Assembly: GCF_032925565.1 (NCBI RefSeq)
Contig: NZ_CP136708.1
Coordinates: 868,001 to 932,000, forward strand
Length of the DNA: 64,000 bases
From: Alteromonas sp. CI.11.F.A3
GTDB lineage: Bacteria > Pseudomonadota > Gammaproteobacteria > Enterobacterales > Alteromonadaceae
Reading direction: 5' to 3'
Below, piece by piece: positions 44,075 to 51,703 of the stretch. The position numbers and the translations under genes were made by a program. Each line of letters opens with the position of its first letter. Position 1 is the first letter of the stretch. The notes under the pieces were generated by a model. It searched no databases. It was given only the letters and a program-made list of their open reading frames with translations, and had not been told where the DNA came from.

Positions 44075-45121
44075 AATTCTACCAACGTTCCATTACATCG
44101 CACCATTTCAGTCGCTCCAATGCTCGATTGGACCGACCGTCATTGTCGTTATTTTCTTCGGTTATTATCAAAGCGTGCATTGCTTTATACCGAAATGGTC
44201 ACAACCGGTGCGATTATTTATGGCAAAGGGGATTATCTTGGGTTTAACCAAGAAGAACACCCTGTTGCGCTACAGCTTGGTGGCAGTAACCCTGAACACA
44301 TGGCTAAGTGCGCGATACTCGCGCAGGAGCGGGGATATGACGAAGTTAATATCAACGTAGGTTGTCCTTCTGATAGGGTGAAAAACGGTAGCTTTGGTGC
44401 TTGTTTAATGGCTCAGCCAGACGTGGTGGCTGAGAATGTAAAAGCAATGCAAGCGGTAGTAGACATCCCTGTAACGGTTAAATGTCGAATTGGCATCGAT
44501 GATATGGATGAATACGAAGACTTTGCTCGCTTTGTGGATATTGTCGCAAATGCTGGTTGTGAAACTTTTATTGTGCATGCGCGAAAAGCTTGGCTGCAAG
44601 GGTTAAGCCCGAAAGAGAACAGAGATATTCCGCCTCTTAACTACCCAAGAGTACATATGTTAAAAGAAGCTCATCCAGGGCTTTCTATTAGTATTAACGG
44701 TGGGATTAAAACCCTCGCAGATGCCCATGAACAGTTACGTCATGTTGATGGTGTTATGATTGGCCGAGAAATATATGCGAACCCCTATATTCTTTCTACG
44801 GTGGATGCGGATTTCTATGGTGACAATACCGCGCAGCCAATTAGTCGCCGCGATGTAGTACTAAAAATGCAGCAGTACATAGAATCGTGTATTGCAGGTC
44901 AAAACGACCCTTATTTTAAACCATGGCATGTCGCTAGGCATATGCTTGGTTTATATCAAGGTCAGGCGGGTGGCCGTATTTGGCGCCGCTATTTGAGCCA
45001 AAATGGGACGGGAAAATCGCCAGATCCACATTTGTTGATGAATGCGTTAGAAGCGGTAGAGGCTGCGCAGCAAGAAATTAATGACTACAATGCGCAAAAG
45101 GCGGCAAATAATATCTCCTAA
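44075..45121 (+). CDS. dusA: tRNA-dihydrouridine(20/20a) synthase
   Basis: About 348 residues. SVAPMLDWTDRHCRYF (FMN site), NINVGCPSDRVKNGSFGACLM (catalytic Cys in the GCP motif), HARKAWLQGLSPKENRDIPPLNY and INGGIKT identify DusA rather than DusB or DusC. It reduces uridine 20/20a of tRNA with FMN and NADPH. The start is uncertain: GTG 44075 has AGG six bases upstream, GTG 44051 is an alternative adding eight residues. No operon partner; a long AT-rich spacer follows. Confidence 0.93.
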   Translation, partial: NSTNVPLHRTISVAPMLDWTDRHCRYFLRLLSKRALLYTEMVTTGAIIYGKGDYLGFNQEEHPVALQLGGSNPEHMAKCAILAQERGYDEVNINVGCPSDRVKNGSFGACLMAQPDVVAENVKAMQAVVDIPVTVKCRIGIDDMDEYEDFARFVDIVANAGCETFIVHARKAWLQGLSPKENRDIPPLNYPRVHMLKEAHPGLSISINGGIKTLADAHEQLRHVDGVMIGREIYANPYILSTVDADFYGDNTAQPISRRDVVLKMQQYIESCIAGQNDPYFKPWHVARHMLGLYQGQAGGRIWRRYLSQNGTGKSPDPHLLMNALEAVEAAQQEINDYNAQKAANNIS

Positions 45122-45150
45122 GTTTTATTTAGTACCCCCTCTATAATAAG

Positions 45151-45188
45151 TGGTCAAATGCACTAACGCCCCGTGATGTATTTGACCA
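45151..45188 (+). promoter_or_regulatory. 9-bp dyad near a TATAAT hexamer, upstream of small exported protein
   Basis: TGGTCAAAT (45151-45159) and ATTTGACCA (45180-45188), spaced by 20 bases. A TATAAT hexamer is at 45142-45147, just upstream. It may be an operator for the gene at 45358; it is unlikely to be a terminator for dusA because no T run follows. Confidence 0.4.
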
Positions 45189-45357
45189 AAGCTTGGTGTT
45201 GTGTAAAAAAAATCGGCATGACACCAATGTGCTTTTTTTAGTTTTTCTATTAAATACAATAATTTAAATATTATTTCCTTAGGTGGCACGAGTTTAGCTA
45301 TCTATTAATCAAAGCAATAGCGAAGGGCTGTTGCAGTGATTACCATTAAGGGAAATT

Positions 45358-45639
45358 ATGAAAACTTCACTTTTAGCAGCATCAATCGTTTCTATCACTT
45401 TATTTAGCGCTGGCGCAAATGCGCAAGAATCAATCCTTCAGTCAATATTGACGAATATGGTTGATCACGCCGTGAGTATCACTACCAACGAAGTAAAAGC
45501 AAATGTGTACCAAACGGTGGCAAATACGGCATATCACTTTGAATTAGAAGGTGAAGCTACAATGGGTAAAGTACAAGTTACCGATATTGCATCAACATCA
45601 CCTGCGGATACTGAAGAAGTATCTCCACGTGCCGAGTAA
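45358..45639 (+). CDS. Small exported protein, unknown
   Basis: 93 residues with a clear signal peptide (LLAASIVSITLFSAGANA). The mature part is short, with a helical stretch (ILQSILTNMVDHAVSITTNEVKANVYQTVANTAYHF) and an acidic tail (PADTEEVSPRAE). AAGGGA precedes the ATG, and a strong terminator follows, so it is a discrete transcript. I do not recognise the family. Confidence 0.7.
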   Translation: MKTSLLAASIVSITLFSAGANAQESILQSILTNMVDHAVSITTNEVKANVYQTVANTAYHFELEGEATMGKVQVTDIASTSPADTEEVSPRAE

Positions 45640-45666
45640 GCTATCAGCGGCTCAACCTTATTTATG

Positions 45667-45696
45667 AAAAGCGACCTAATTAGGTCGTTTTTTTTT
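45667..45696 (+). terminator. Terminator after small exported protein
   Basis: CGACCTAATTAGGTCG palindrome followed by a run of nine T, directly after the stop. Confidence 0.9.
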
Positions 45697-45855
45697 GCCT
45701 TAATTTTTTAAAACGTAACGCTGATTTTGTCACTGGTTAAATTGACGAATAGTGAGTGGTTAAATTTGCTAAAAAGTTGGTTTATAGGAAAGTGGAGGAG
45801 CACCAATTATTTTTGTTTTTTAGTTTTAATTAATAAAAACAGTGCCTTACTGATT

Positions 45856-45871
45856 TGGCATGCCAATTGTA
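45856..45871 (+). promoter_or_regulatory. Possible sigma-54-like promoter for pspA
   Basis: TGGCATGCCAATTGTA matches the -24 GG and TTG of the sigma-54 consensus, but the -12 C is T (GT for GC). It sits about 120 bases before pspA. Elsewhere pspA promoters are sigma-54/PspF dependent. Tentative. Confidence 0.3.
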
Positions 45872-45992
45872 ATGTATTTAATAAGCAAAGAGATGTAAGC
45901 GACAAGATTGGCGTCAGCATAGTTAATCGCCAACCGTAGCATGGCCACTGCCTAGTCTACGTTATTAATCACACTGAAACGGAGCAATAACA

Positions 45993-46664
45993 ATGGGTAT
46001 GTTTTCAAGAATAAATGACATCGTGCAATCAAACTTAAACGCCATGCTAGATAAGGCTGAAGATCCAGAAAAAATCATTCGCCTTATTATCCAAGAAATG
46101 GAAGAGACCTTGGTTGAAGTGCGCACTGATGCAGCACGTTACCTAGCCGACCAGAAAACCTTAGCTCGCCATATGGCATCAGCAGAAAAGGATATCAACG
46201 GTTGGCAGGATAAAGCACAGCTTGCCATGAATAACGACAAAGAAGGTTTGGCTAAGGCCGCGTTGGTTGAAAAGCAGAAGTATGTTGCCAAGCTAAGCCA
46301 ATTAGAGCAGCAGCAGGTACAGCTGGCTGAAATTATCGAAAAGATCCAAGTTGATACTGGGCGTTTAAATAGCAAGCTAAATGAAGCGAAGCAAAAGCAA
46401 AAGTCGCTTGTTAGCCGCAAACAAACGTTAGAAACGCGCCTTAAAGTAAAAAGCGTGGATAACAGCAACAAAATCGATGATGCCATGATGCGTTTTGAGC
46501 ATTACGAGCAGCGCATCGACACACTCGAAGCGCAGGTTGATGCTTACGACCTAACGAAGGATAGCGGCAGCGCTACCTCTTTAGCCGCTGAGTTCGACGC
46601 CCTAGAAGCAGATGAAACGATAGAGAATGAACTCGCTGCGCTTAAGAAAAAAAAGGTAGCGTAA
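45993..46664 (+). CDS. pspA: Phage shock protein A (PspA/IM30 family)
   Basis: 223 residues, nearly all helical. MGMFSRINDIVQSNLNAMLDKAEDPEKIIRLIIQEMEE is the family N-terminus, an amphipathic helix that binds stressed membrane. A long coiled coil with AEKDINGWQDKAQLAMNNDKEGLAKAAL follows. PspA supports inner-membrane integrity and, with PspB/C, controls PspF. GGAG lies eight bases before the ATG. It is followed by pspC and a third membrane protein; no pspB or pspF is seen in this window. Confidence 0.95.
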   Translation: MGMFSRINDIVQSNLNAMLDKAEDPEKIIRLIIQEMEETLVEVRTDAARYLADQKTLARHMASAEKDINGWQDKAQLAMNNDKEGLAKAALVEKQKYVAKLSQLEQQQVQLAEIIEKIQVDTGRLNSKLNEAKQKQKSLVSRKQTLETRLKVKSVDNSNKIDDAMMRFEHYEQRIDTLEAQVDAYDLTKDSGSATSLAAEFDALEADETIENELAALKKKKVA

Positions 46665-46752
46665 ATATCGCGTAGAGCGTGGGGTAGGTCATTACCTGCG
46701 CGCTCTTACCGTACAACCCTAAGCAATCTGAAATGAATTTGAGGAAATGAAA

Positions 46753-46953
46753 ATGAAAATGCCATCACAAAAACGTATTTATAGAGATTTAGACAGCGCG
46801 GTTATTTCAGGTGTTTGCGCAGGCGTTGCACGGCACTTAGAGGTAGATCCAATTTGGGTTCGCGTAGGTGCAGCGGCAGGCCTTATCTGTATGCCAGCTA
46901 TCGCCGTTATCGGTTATTTTGCAGCTGTCATGTTACTACCAAGGGCTTTGTAA
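46753..46953 (+). CDS. pspC: Phage shock protein C
   Basis: 66 residues from ATG 46753 (GAGGA seven bases upstream; ATG 46747 is too close). RIYRDLDSAVISGVCAGVARHLEVDPIWVRVG is the PspC domain, followed by one TM helix (AAGLICMPAIAVIGYFAAVML). In the known system it senses stress with PspB and binds PspA. It is shorter than enterobacterial PspC (about 119) because the C-terminal leucine-zipper part is absent. Its stop overlaps the next start (TAATG). Confidence 0.9.
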   Translation: MKMPSQKRIYRDLDSAVISGVCAGVARHLEVDPIWVRVGAAAGLICMPAIAVIGYFAAVMLLPRAL

Positions 46954-47297
46954 TGAAAAATTTTCTTATCGCCATTGTATTGGCAGTGATCTTGGTCAAT
47001 TGTTTAGGAAGTGTTGTTGACGACTGGTTTGATATGCATATCGTGATGTCAGACGAATTACTTAGTCCTTGGGAAAACCTTGCTGCGCTATCTGTTATTG
47101 GTGTTCTGTTAGCGGTAGTGGGTTTTGTAGTGGCAGTGAGTGTTCTTGGCACACTGTTGTTGGTTGCTGGCGCAGTATTCTTCGCACTACTCGCTGCAGG
47201 TATAGGTGCTTTCTGGCCAATCGTCATTCTTGCTATACTTATCTATGCATTTAAGGACAAATCTAAGCGCGATCAACACCTAAATCGCCCTGTATGA
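46953..47297 (+). CDS. Psp-operon membrane protein, unknown
   Basis: 114 residues from the ATG inside the pspC stop; the frame upstream of that lies in pspC and is not coding. An N-terminal TM helix (FLIAIVLAVILVNCLGSVV), an acidic loop (DDWFDMHIVMSDELLSPWE), then two or three more hydrophobic segments ending in FKDKSKRDQ. Coupled translation suggests it works with PspA and PspC, perhaps filling the role of PspB/D. I do not recognise the family. Confidence 0.72.
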   Translation: MKNFLIAIVLAVILVNCLGSVVDDWFDMHIVMSDELLSPWENLAALSVIGVLLAVVGFVVAVSVLGTLLLVAGAVFFALLAAGIGAFWPIVILAILIYAFKDKSKRDQHLNRPV

Positions 47298-47454
47298 TGA
47301 TTATAAGTTTATTTAAGTTGTGTTATTAGACCGTTAAATGGTGATATAACTGCAACCGTCATAAAGGTTTAGTCATTCTCGCGTATTTATAATTAGTTAT
47401 ACATTGCCGGTTAAGTCCGGCTTTGTGTCATTTGAAAGGAAGGTTGGCATTGAT

Positions 47455-48447
47455 ATGAGAAAATCAATTAGCACAAAACGAGTAGCCCTTGTCATTGCAG
47501 TGTTGTTTCTAATTTTTTGGTTAATAGGTCTGTATTGGAGCATGGCACCAGACGCCTACGACGTTAAAAATCGGGTCGCGCAACAAGCACAAAATATAAA
47601 TCCAGAAGACGTGGCCGGCTATACGCTTACTGCAACCATGATTGATGTCTCTGAAACCTTATTAGATAAGCCTGGTGGTTACCTGTCGAACGATGTGATG
47701 CCGCCGGGTGTTTTCTTAGACAATATGCCTTCTTTTGAATTTGGCGCGCTGGAAATGATTCGTGACCTTGCGCTTTCTATGCGTAAAGACTTTAGCCGTT
47801 CACAATCTCAATCGTTAGAAAACCCTTATCTCACTAAAGCGCATCCTAAATTTAACATGGATCATAAAAGCTGGATGTTTCCGTCGTCTGAGTCCAGTTA
47901 CCGAGACGGCATTGCGCTTCTTAAGCTTTATCGCGATCAGCTTGCGAACCCGCAAAACTCTGACAGCCAATTTTATACCCGTGCTGATAATTTACGTGAG
48001 TGGTTAAAACAAGTTGAAAAGCGTTTAGGCAGCTATTCTCAGCGTTTAAGTGCCAGTGTTGGTTCTGCAAGAATTAATACAGATTTAGCCGGCGATTCGA
48101 AAGCGAAGCAGTCTACGTCGGTAGCGCAGCAGCGCACCGTTAAAACCAGTTGGTTCAAGTTAGACAATAATTTTCATGAAGCGCGCGGAGCGACGTGGGC
48201 GCTACTGCATTTTCTTAAAGCGGTTGAAGTTGAATTCTACGATGTATTAGAAGATAAAAACGCATTGGTTAGCTTACAGCAGATTATTCGAGAGCTTGAA
48301 GCAACTCAGCAGTCTGTGTTCAGTCCTGTTATTCTAAATGGCAGTGGCTTTGGTATGCTGGCTAACCATTCTTTAGTGATGGCGAACTATATTTCTCGCG
48401 CTAACGCTGCTTTAATTGAACTTTCAGAACTTCTCAGTCAAGGATAA
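47455..48447 (+). CDS. DUF2333 family membrane protein
   Basis: 330 residues. The frame starts further upstream, but ATG 47455 gives the family-like start (MRKSISTKRVALVIAVLFLIFWLIGLYWS), one TM helix with a short cytosolic lead. The periplasmic part (YDVKNRVAQQAQNINPEDVAGYTLTATMIDVSETLLDKPGGYLSNDVMPPG) is distinctive of DUF2333. Function unknown; it may belong to envelope maintenance. AGGAAGG is about 11 bases upstream, a little far. The next gene starts 3 bases after its stop. Confidence 0.82.
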   Translation: MRKSISTKRVALVIAVLFLIFWLIGLYWSMAPDAYDVKNRVAQQAQNINPEDVAGYTLTATMIDVSETLLDKPGGYLSNDVMPPGVFLDNMPSFEFGALEMIRDLALSMRKDFSRSQSQSLENPYLTKAHPKFNMDHKSWMFPSSESSYRDGIALLKLYRDQLANPQNSDSQFYTRADNLREWLKQVEKRLGSYSQRLSASVGSARINTDLAGDSKAKQSTSVAQQRTVKTSWFKLDNNFHEARGATWALLHFLKAVEVEFYDVLEDKNALVSLQQIIRELEATQQSVFSPVILNGSGFGMLANHSLVMANYISRANAALIELSELLSQG

Positions 48448-48450
48448 CAA

Positions 48451-49206
48451 ATGAAAAAGTGTCTATTGGCAACCTTAGTAGGTTGTGCTCTTTTCTCCGC
48501 ATCTTCACATGCAGACACAATTGCAGGGGTGTACGCAGGTGCACAAGTTTGGCAAACCGATACCAGTGGTGGGTTTGCAGACAATTCATCTACCGCCGAC
48601 TTTAATTTCGATGATGAAACAAACACGGCACTTTATGTCGCGTTCGAGCATCCATTACCGTTTGTGCCTAACGTTAAGATAGGACATACCACCTTAGATA
48701 ACTCTGGCACCACTACGCTGAATACTAACTTCACTTTCGACGGTGATTTGTATACTGCAGAGAGCCAGATAGATACTATCGTTGAGTTAGATGCTACAGA
48801 CATTATTTTGTATTACGAGCTGTTCGATAACGACTTAATTAGTTTCGATGTGGGCTTGAATGCTAAATATATCGATGGCGCGTTCTCAGTTTACGATACC
48901 GCTAGCGACACGCAGGGCTCGGGCGATTTCTCTGGTGTGATACCCATGGTGTATTCGAAAGTACAAGTTGGCTTGCCGTTTACGGGCTTAGCGGCGTATG
49001 CAGAAGGTAGCTATTTGTCATTTGACGATCACGAACTTAGTGATTACCAAGTGGCTGTGACCTACTCATTTATAGAAAGTCTTGCGGTTGATATGACCCT
49101 TCAGGTTGGTTATCGCAAAGTGACTGTGGATATTGAAGATCTTGATGATATCTATGCAGACATGGAATTTGATGGTGCGTTTGCAGGGTTAGAAGTCCAC
49201 TTCTAA
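48451..49206 (+). CDS. TIGR04219 family outer-membrane beta-barrel protein
   Basis: 251 residues: signal peptide (LLATLVGCALFSASSHA), then alternating amphipathic strands of a small barrel, with GVYAGAQVWQTDTSGGF at the start, LYVAFEHPLPFVPNVKIGHT, and a terminal Phe (GLEVHF) that fits the outer-membrane insertion signal. TIGR04219 proteins have no known function. It follows the DUF2333 gene by 3 bases, so the two are probably one operon. A strong terminator follows. Confidence 0.85.
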   Translation: MKKCLLATLVGCALFSASSHADTIAGVYAGAQVWQTDTSGGFADNSSTADFNFDDETNTALYVAFEHPLPFVPNVKIGHTTLDNSGTTTLNTNFTFDGDLYTAESQIDTIVELDATDIILYYELFDNDLISFDVGLNAKYIDGAFSVYDTASDTQGSGDFSGVIPMVYSKVQVGLPFTGLAAYAEGSYLSFDDHELSDYQVAVTYSFIESLAVDMTLQVGYRKVTVDIEDLDDIYADMEFDGAFAGLEVHF

Positions 49207-49231
49207 TTAGTGCTAACTTTATCTGGTAAAT

Positions 49232-49258
49232 AAAAAAACCGACGCATGTCGGTTTTTT
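49232..49258 (+). terminator. Bidirectional terminator
   Basis: AAAAAAACCGAC, GCAT, GTCGGTTTTTT. It lies between the convergent TIGR04219 gene and the TonB receptor gene. Confidence 0.92.
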
Positions 49259-49283
49259 GTTTTTTGATATAGGCACTGCTGGG

Positions 49284-51341
49284 TTAGTGGCCGAATTTAA
49301 CTCTTATTCCTGCGTTGGCAATGAAGCCGTCGTTGCGAGACCATATATCAGTTGTCCACTGTCCGCTGGCAGCTCGACTAGGTAAAAGCAGCGGGTGTTC
49401 GTCAGTTTGGCGCACGTTTAAGAGGTTTTCTAAGTTAATGAAGTAACTGATGCGTCCAAGCGTAATTTCTCCCATTAAACCTAAATGCCAGTAAGGTTTG
49501 GTTTCATTAATATAGGGGTTGTCATTCAAACGCTGTACGCCGGTGTAATAGGCTTCGAAACCGGTTCTAAAACTGCCATGTTGTTCCCACATGGCAACAA
49601 AGCCTGCAGAGTGACGAGGTGTAAGTGCAATTTCTTGTCTGCCATCACTTGTCTGAGATACTTCACTTGCATCAACGTATAGGTAGCTTGCAGTTAGCTT
49701 TATGTCATGCCAGTAATAACGTACTAGAAACTCAGAACCCCTAATTTTACTTTCACCCTCAGCGTTCACCAACCTAACTCGGTCTAGCTCACTTGTTCCG
49801 TTGCTTGAAAAAGCCTCGAGCTCTGTAACATTATCAACGTTTGAGCCAAACAAGGTTAAGCTGGTTTCAACGTTGCCTAACGTGTAAGTGACATCAAGAG
49901 AAGCGGTTTCTGCCTTTTCTTCTTCTAAATCGTCAATACTGGCTAAGCGAGATAATCCCGCTGCTTCTATTTCTTCAACGAAGGGCGTTGGGGCGAAGTA
50001 ACCCTGTCCATATGAGCCTCTCACCGTGATGTCGCCTGGACGGTAAAGCAAGGACACTCGTGGACTAAACTGAGTACCAAACTCGTTATGATCATCTACA
50101 CGGGCACTCAATGAACTGGTGAGTATGTCGGAAAGTTCGTAGTCAAATTGAGTGAAAATTCCAGGTACTTTGTAATCATAATCAAACTCTGGATAGGTGT
50201 GTGAAGTGAAGGCTTCTGACTGATAGGCAAGACCAACCACCCAATCACTTTTATCCGTGTAACCAGATAAACTGGTTTCGGCTAAATAGCTTTCATGTTC
50301 ATCGTCGTCAAAATTGTTACCATAAACATGCTCATGATCTTGCAACATGGCCGAGGCGCGAGCATTGAAGGTTAGGGTATTGAATAGCGGCGTTTTGAAT
50401 ACAAATCCACCATCGATTCGCTCAGAATCCTGCGTTTGTGCGAACGCTTCTCCATTGGCTACGGTTGCACCTAATACTGTGCCGCCTTCACGCTGCTCTG
50501 TCATGAAGCCAGTAGTGACATAAAGGGTTTCACCGTCTTCCCCTTCCCAAAAAAGACGAGGGCGAGCGGTGTAGCGTTCATAACCAGCCAAATCAATCCA
50601 GCCGTCGCCATCGATATCTTGCTCGTGCTGGTAGTGTGCACCCGCGGTGAGAGACGCTTTTATAGAATCGTTTATCGGTGTTTCAAAATAGGTAGTGAGA
50701 TCTTGACCGTCTCGCGTAGTGGCATTAAGCAGGGTTTCGCCACTAAATTCATCGCCAGGTTGACGTGATACTAAATTAATAACGCCGCCAAGCGCTGAGC
50801 CACCATAAAGAGAAGACGCTGAGCCTTTGATAATTTCGATTCGGCCTAAATCAGTTGGCGGTATTTGAAGCAATCCGATAGAAGCAGCTTGGTTACCGTA
50901 TAAAGGCAGGCCGTCGGCTAATAACTGGGTATACCGACCATACAAACCTTGCAGTCTAATATTAGCACTACCTAACGCTGGAGAGGTGGTTTGCATTCTT
51001 ACGCCGCCTGTTTCCGCAACCAGCATCGAGATGTTTCCTGGTCGCATAGCCGCTTTTTCTTCAATTTCTTCGCGATTAATAAGTTCAACGCGAATAGGTT
51101 GTTCATCAGCTATACGGCCAGAACGAGACGCTTGAATCAGAATTTTTTCAACCTCGTCGTGATGGTCTTCATGAGCTTGATGTTCATCAATACTTTGCTT
51201 ATTGTCTTCATCTTTATGCGCCTCTTGATTTAATTGAGATTCTGAATGCTCAAAAGAGTCAGCGTGACTAGATGAAATTGCGCTAAGAAAGAACAGAATG
51301 ATAAACGAGGGGGTTGATCTAAAAAAAGAAAATTGAGACAT
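49284..51341 (-). CDS. TonB-dependent outer-membrane receptor with His/acid-rich N-terminus
   Basis: 685 residues: signal peptide (SFIILFFLSAISSSHA), then a His/Asp/Glu-rich stretch at about 31-63 (seven His between 26 and 61, ending AHEDHHDEVE). A TonB-box-like EKILIQAS is followed by the plug domain (VRMQTTSPALGSANIRLQGLYGRYTQLLADGLPLYG) and the 22-strand barrel ending KFGH. It imports an unknown ligand across the outer membrane, powered by TonB. A metal-rich leader of this type occurs in zinc and other transition-metal receptors such as ZnuD, so zinc or copper is a fair guess. A perfect 10-bp palindrome sits 23 bases before the start. Confidence 0.9.
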   Translation of the reverse strand: MSQFSFFRSTPSFIILFFLSAISSSHADSFEHSESQLNQEAHKDEDNKQSIDEHQAHEDHHDEVEKILIQASRSGRIADEQPIRVELINREEIEEKAAMRPGNISMLVAETGGVRMQTTSPALGSANIRLQGLYGRYTQLLADGLPLYGNQAASIGLLQIPPTDLGRIEIIKGSASSLYGGSALGGVINLVSRQPGDEFSGETLLNATTRDGQDLTTYFETPINDSIKASLTAGAHYQHEQDIDGDGWIDLAGYERYTARPRLFWEGEDGETLYVTTGFMTEQREGGTVLGATVANGEAFAQTQDSERIDGGFVFKTPLFNTLTFNARASAMLQDHEHVYGNNFDDDEHESYLAETSLSGYTDKSDWVVGLAYQSEAFTSHTYPEFDYDYKVPGIFTQFDYELSDILTSSLSARVDDHNEFGTQFSPRVSLLYRPGDITVRGSYGQGYFAPTPFVEEIEAAGLSRLASIDDLEEEKAETASLDVTYTLGNVETSLTLFGSNVDNVTELEAFSSNGTSELDRVRLVNAEGESKIRGSEFLVRYYWHDIKLTASYLYVDASEVSQTSDGRQEIALTPRHSAGFVAMWEQHGSFRTGFEAYYTGVQRLNDNPYINETKPYWHLGLMGEITLGRISYFINLENLLNVRQTDEHPLLLPSRAASGQWTTDIWSRNDGFIANAGIRVKFGH

Positions 51342-51363
51342 AATGTAGCGGTTAAAGAATTTG

Positions 51364-51373
51364 TGTAATTACA
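51364..51373 (-). promoter_or_regulatory. Palindrome TGTAATTACA before TonB receptor
   Basis: Perfect 10-bp palindrome, longer but imperfect as TTGTGTAATTACAACA, 23 bases upstream of the receptor ATG. A candidate repressor site; which regulator is unknown. Confidence 0.35.
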
Positions 51374-51535
51374 ACATACTTTAGCGTATTAGTCTTTATG
51401 GTTTGATTCTTAAACCTCTATATTTATTAGATGCTTAAGCTTTTTTTACGTAAACTGAAGTTACTTTGAATTATTCTTAAAACACCTTCGTTTTACGCTT
51501 AATTTTACGTTTTTACCTAAAGAAGGAATCACAAT

Positions 51536-51568
51536 ATGAAGCAGAAATACCATTTATTAGTTGCTTAA
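51536..51568 (+). CDS. Possible 10-residue leader ORF before cysJ
   Basis: ATG AAG CAG AAA TAC CAT TTA TTA GTT GCT TAA, with AGAAGGAA seven bases upstream, the best ribosome site in this stretch. It has no Cys or Met cluster beyond the start. The predicted cysJ -10 (TATAAT) lies after it, so it may be outside the cysJ transcript. Uncertain. Confidence 0.3.
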   Translation: MKQKYHLLVA

Positions 51569-51594
51569 CTTTAGAAATACCACCTGTTTATAAT
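51565..51594 (+). promoter_or_regulatory. Likely cysJ promoter
   Basis: TTAACT (51565-51570), 18-base spacer, TATAAT (51589-51594). The -10 is perfect and the -35 weak, as expected for an activated promoter. The direct repeat AGAAATACCA overlaps or lies just upstream and could be a CysB site (inference). Confidence 0.45.
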
Positions 51595-51703
51595 TCAATA
51601 CTTACTCTTAATCACTTTCAGTAATAAAAAAGTCTCATTTATTCTTTTCTCTTCTGTAAGAAAGTCGTTAGCCTTATGCCCATCGAATTAAGGCTAAAGA
51701 ATT

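Larger units (their letters stand above)
45640..45992 (+). other. Leader region of the psp operon
   Basis: After the terminator at 45667-45696 the rest is AT-rich. A frame at 45727-45939 has no ribosome site and unusual composition and is judged not real. A sigma-54-like element lies at 45856-45871 (separate entry). Confidence 0.4.
51342..51703. other. Intergenic region with operator-like palindrome, repeat and mini-ORF
   Basis: 362 bases between the divergent receptor and cysJ. TGTAATTACA (51364-51373), AGAAATACCA as a direct repeat (51543-51552 and 51573-51582), TATAAT at 51589-51594 with TTAACT 18 bases upstream, and a 10-residue ORF are described separately. The whole region is AT-rich. 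Confidence 0.5.

Noticed and set aside
45727..45939. 70-residue plus-strand frame in the psp leader
   Set aside because: No ribosome site, unusual composition (Trp/Asn/Lys-rich), and it would overlap the possible sigma-54 site.
46815..46952. N-terminal extension of the Psp-linked membrane protein
   Set aside because: It lies in another frame of pspC; the ATG inside the pspC stop is a better coupled start.
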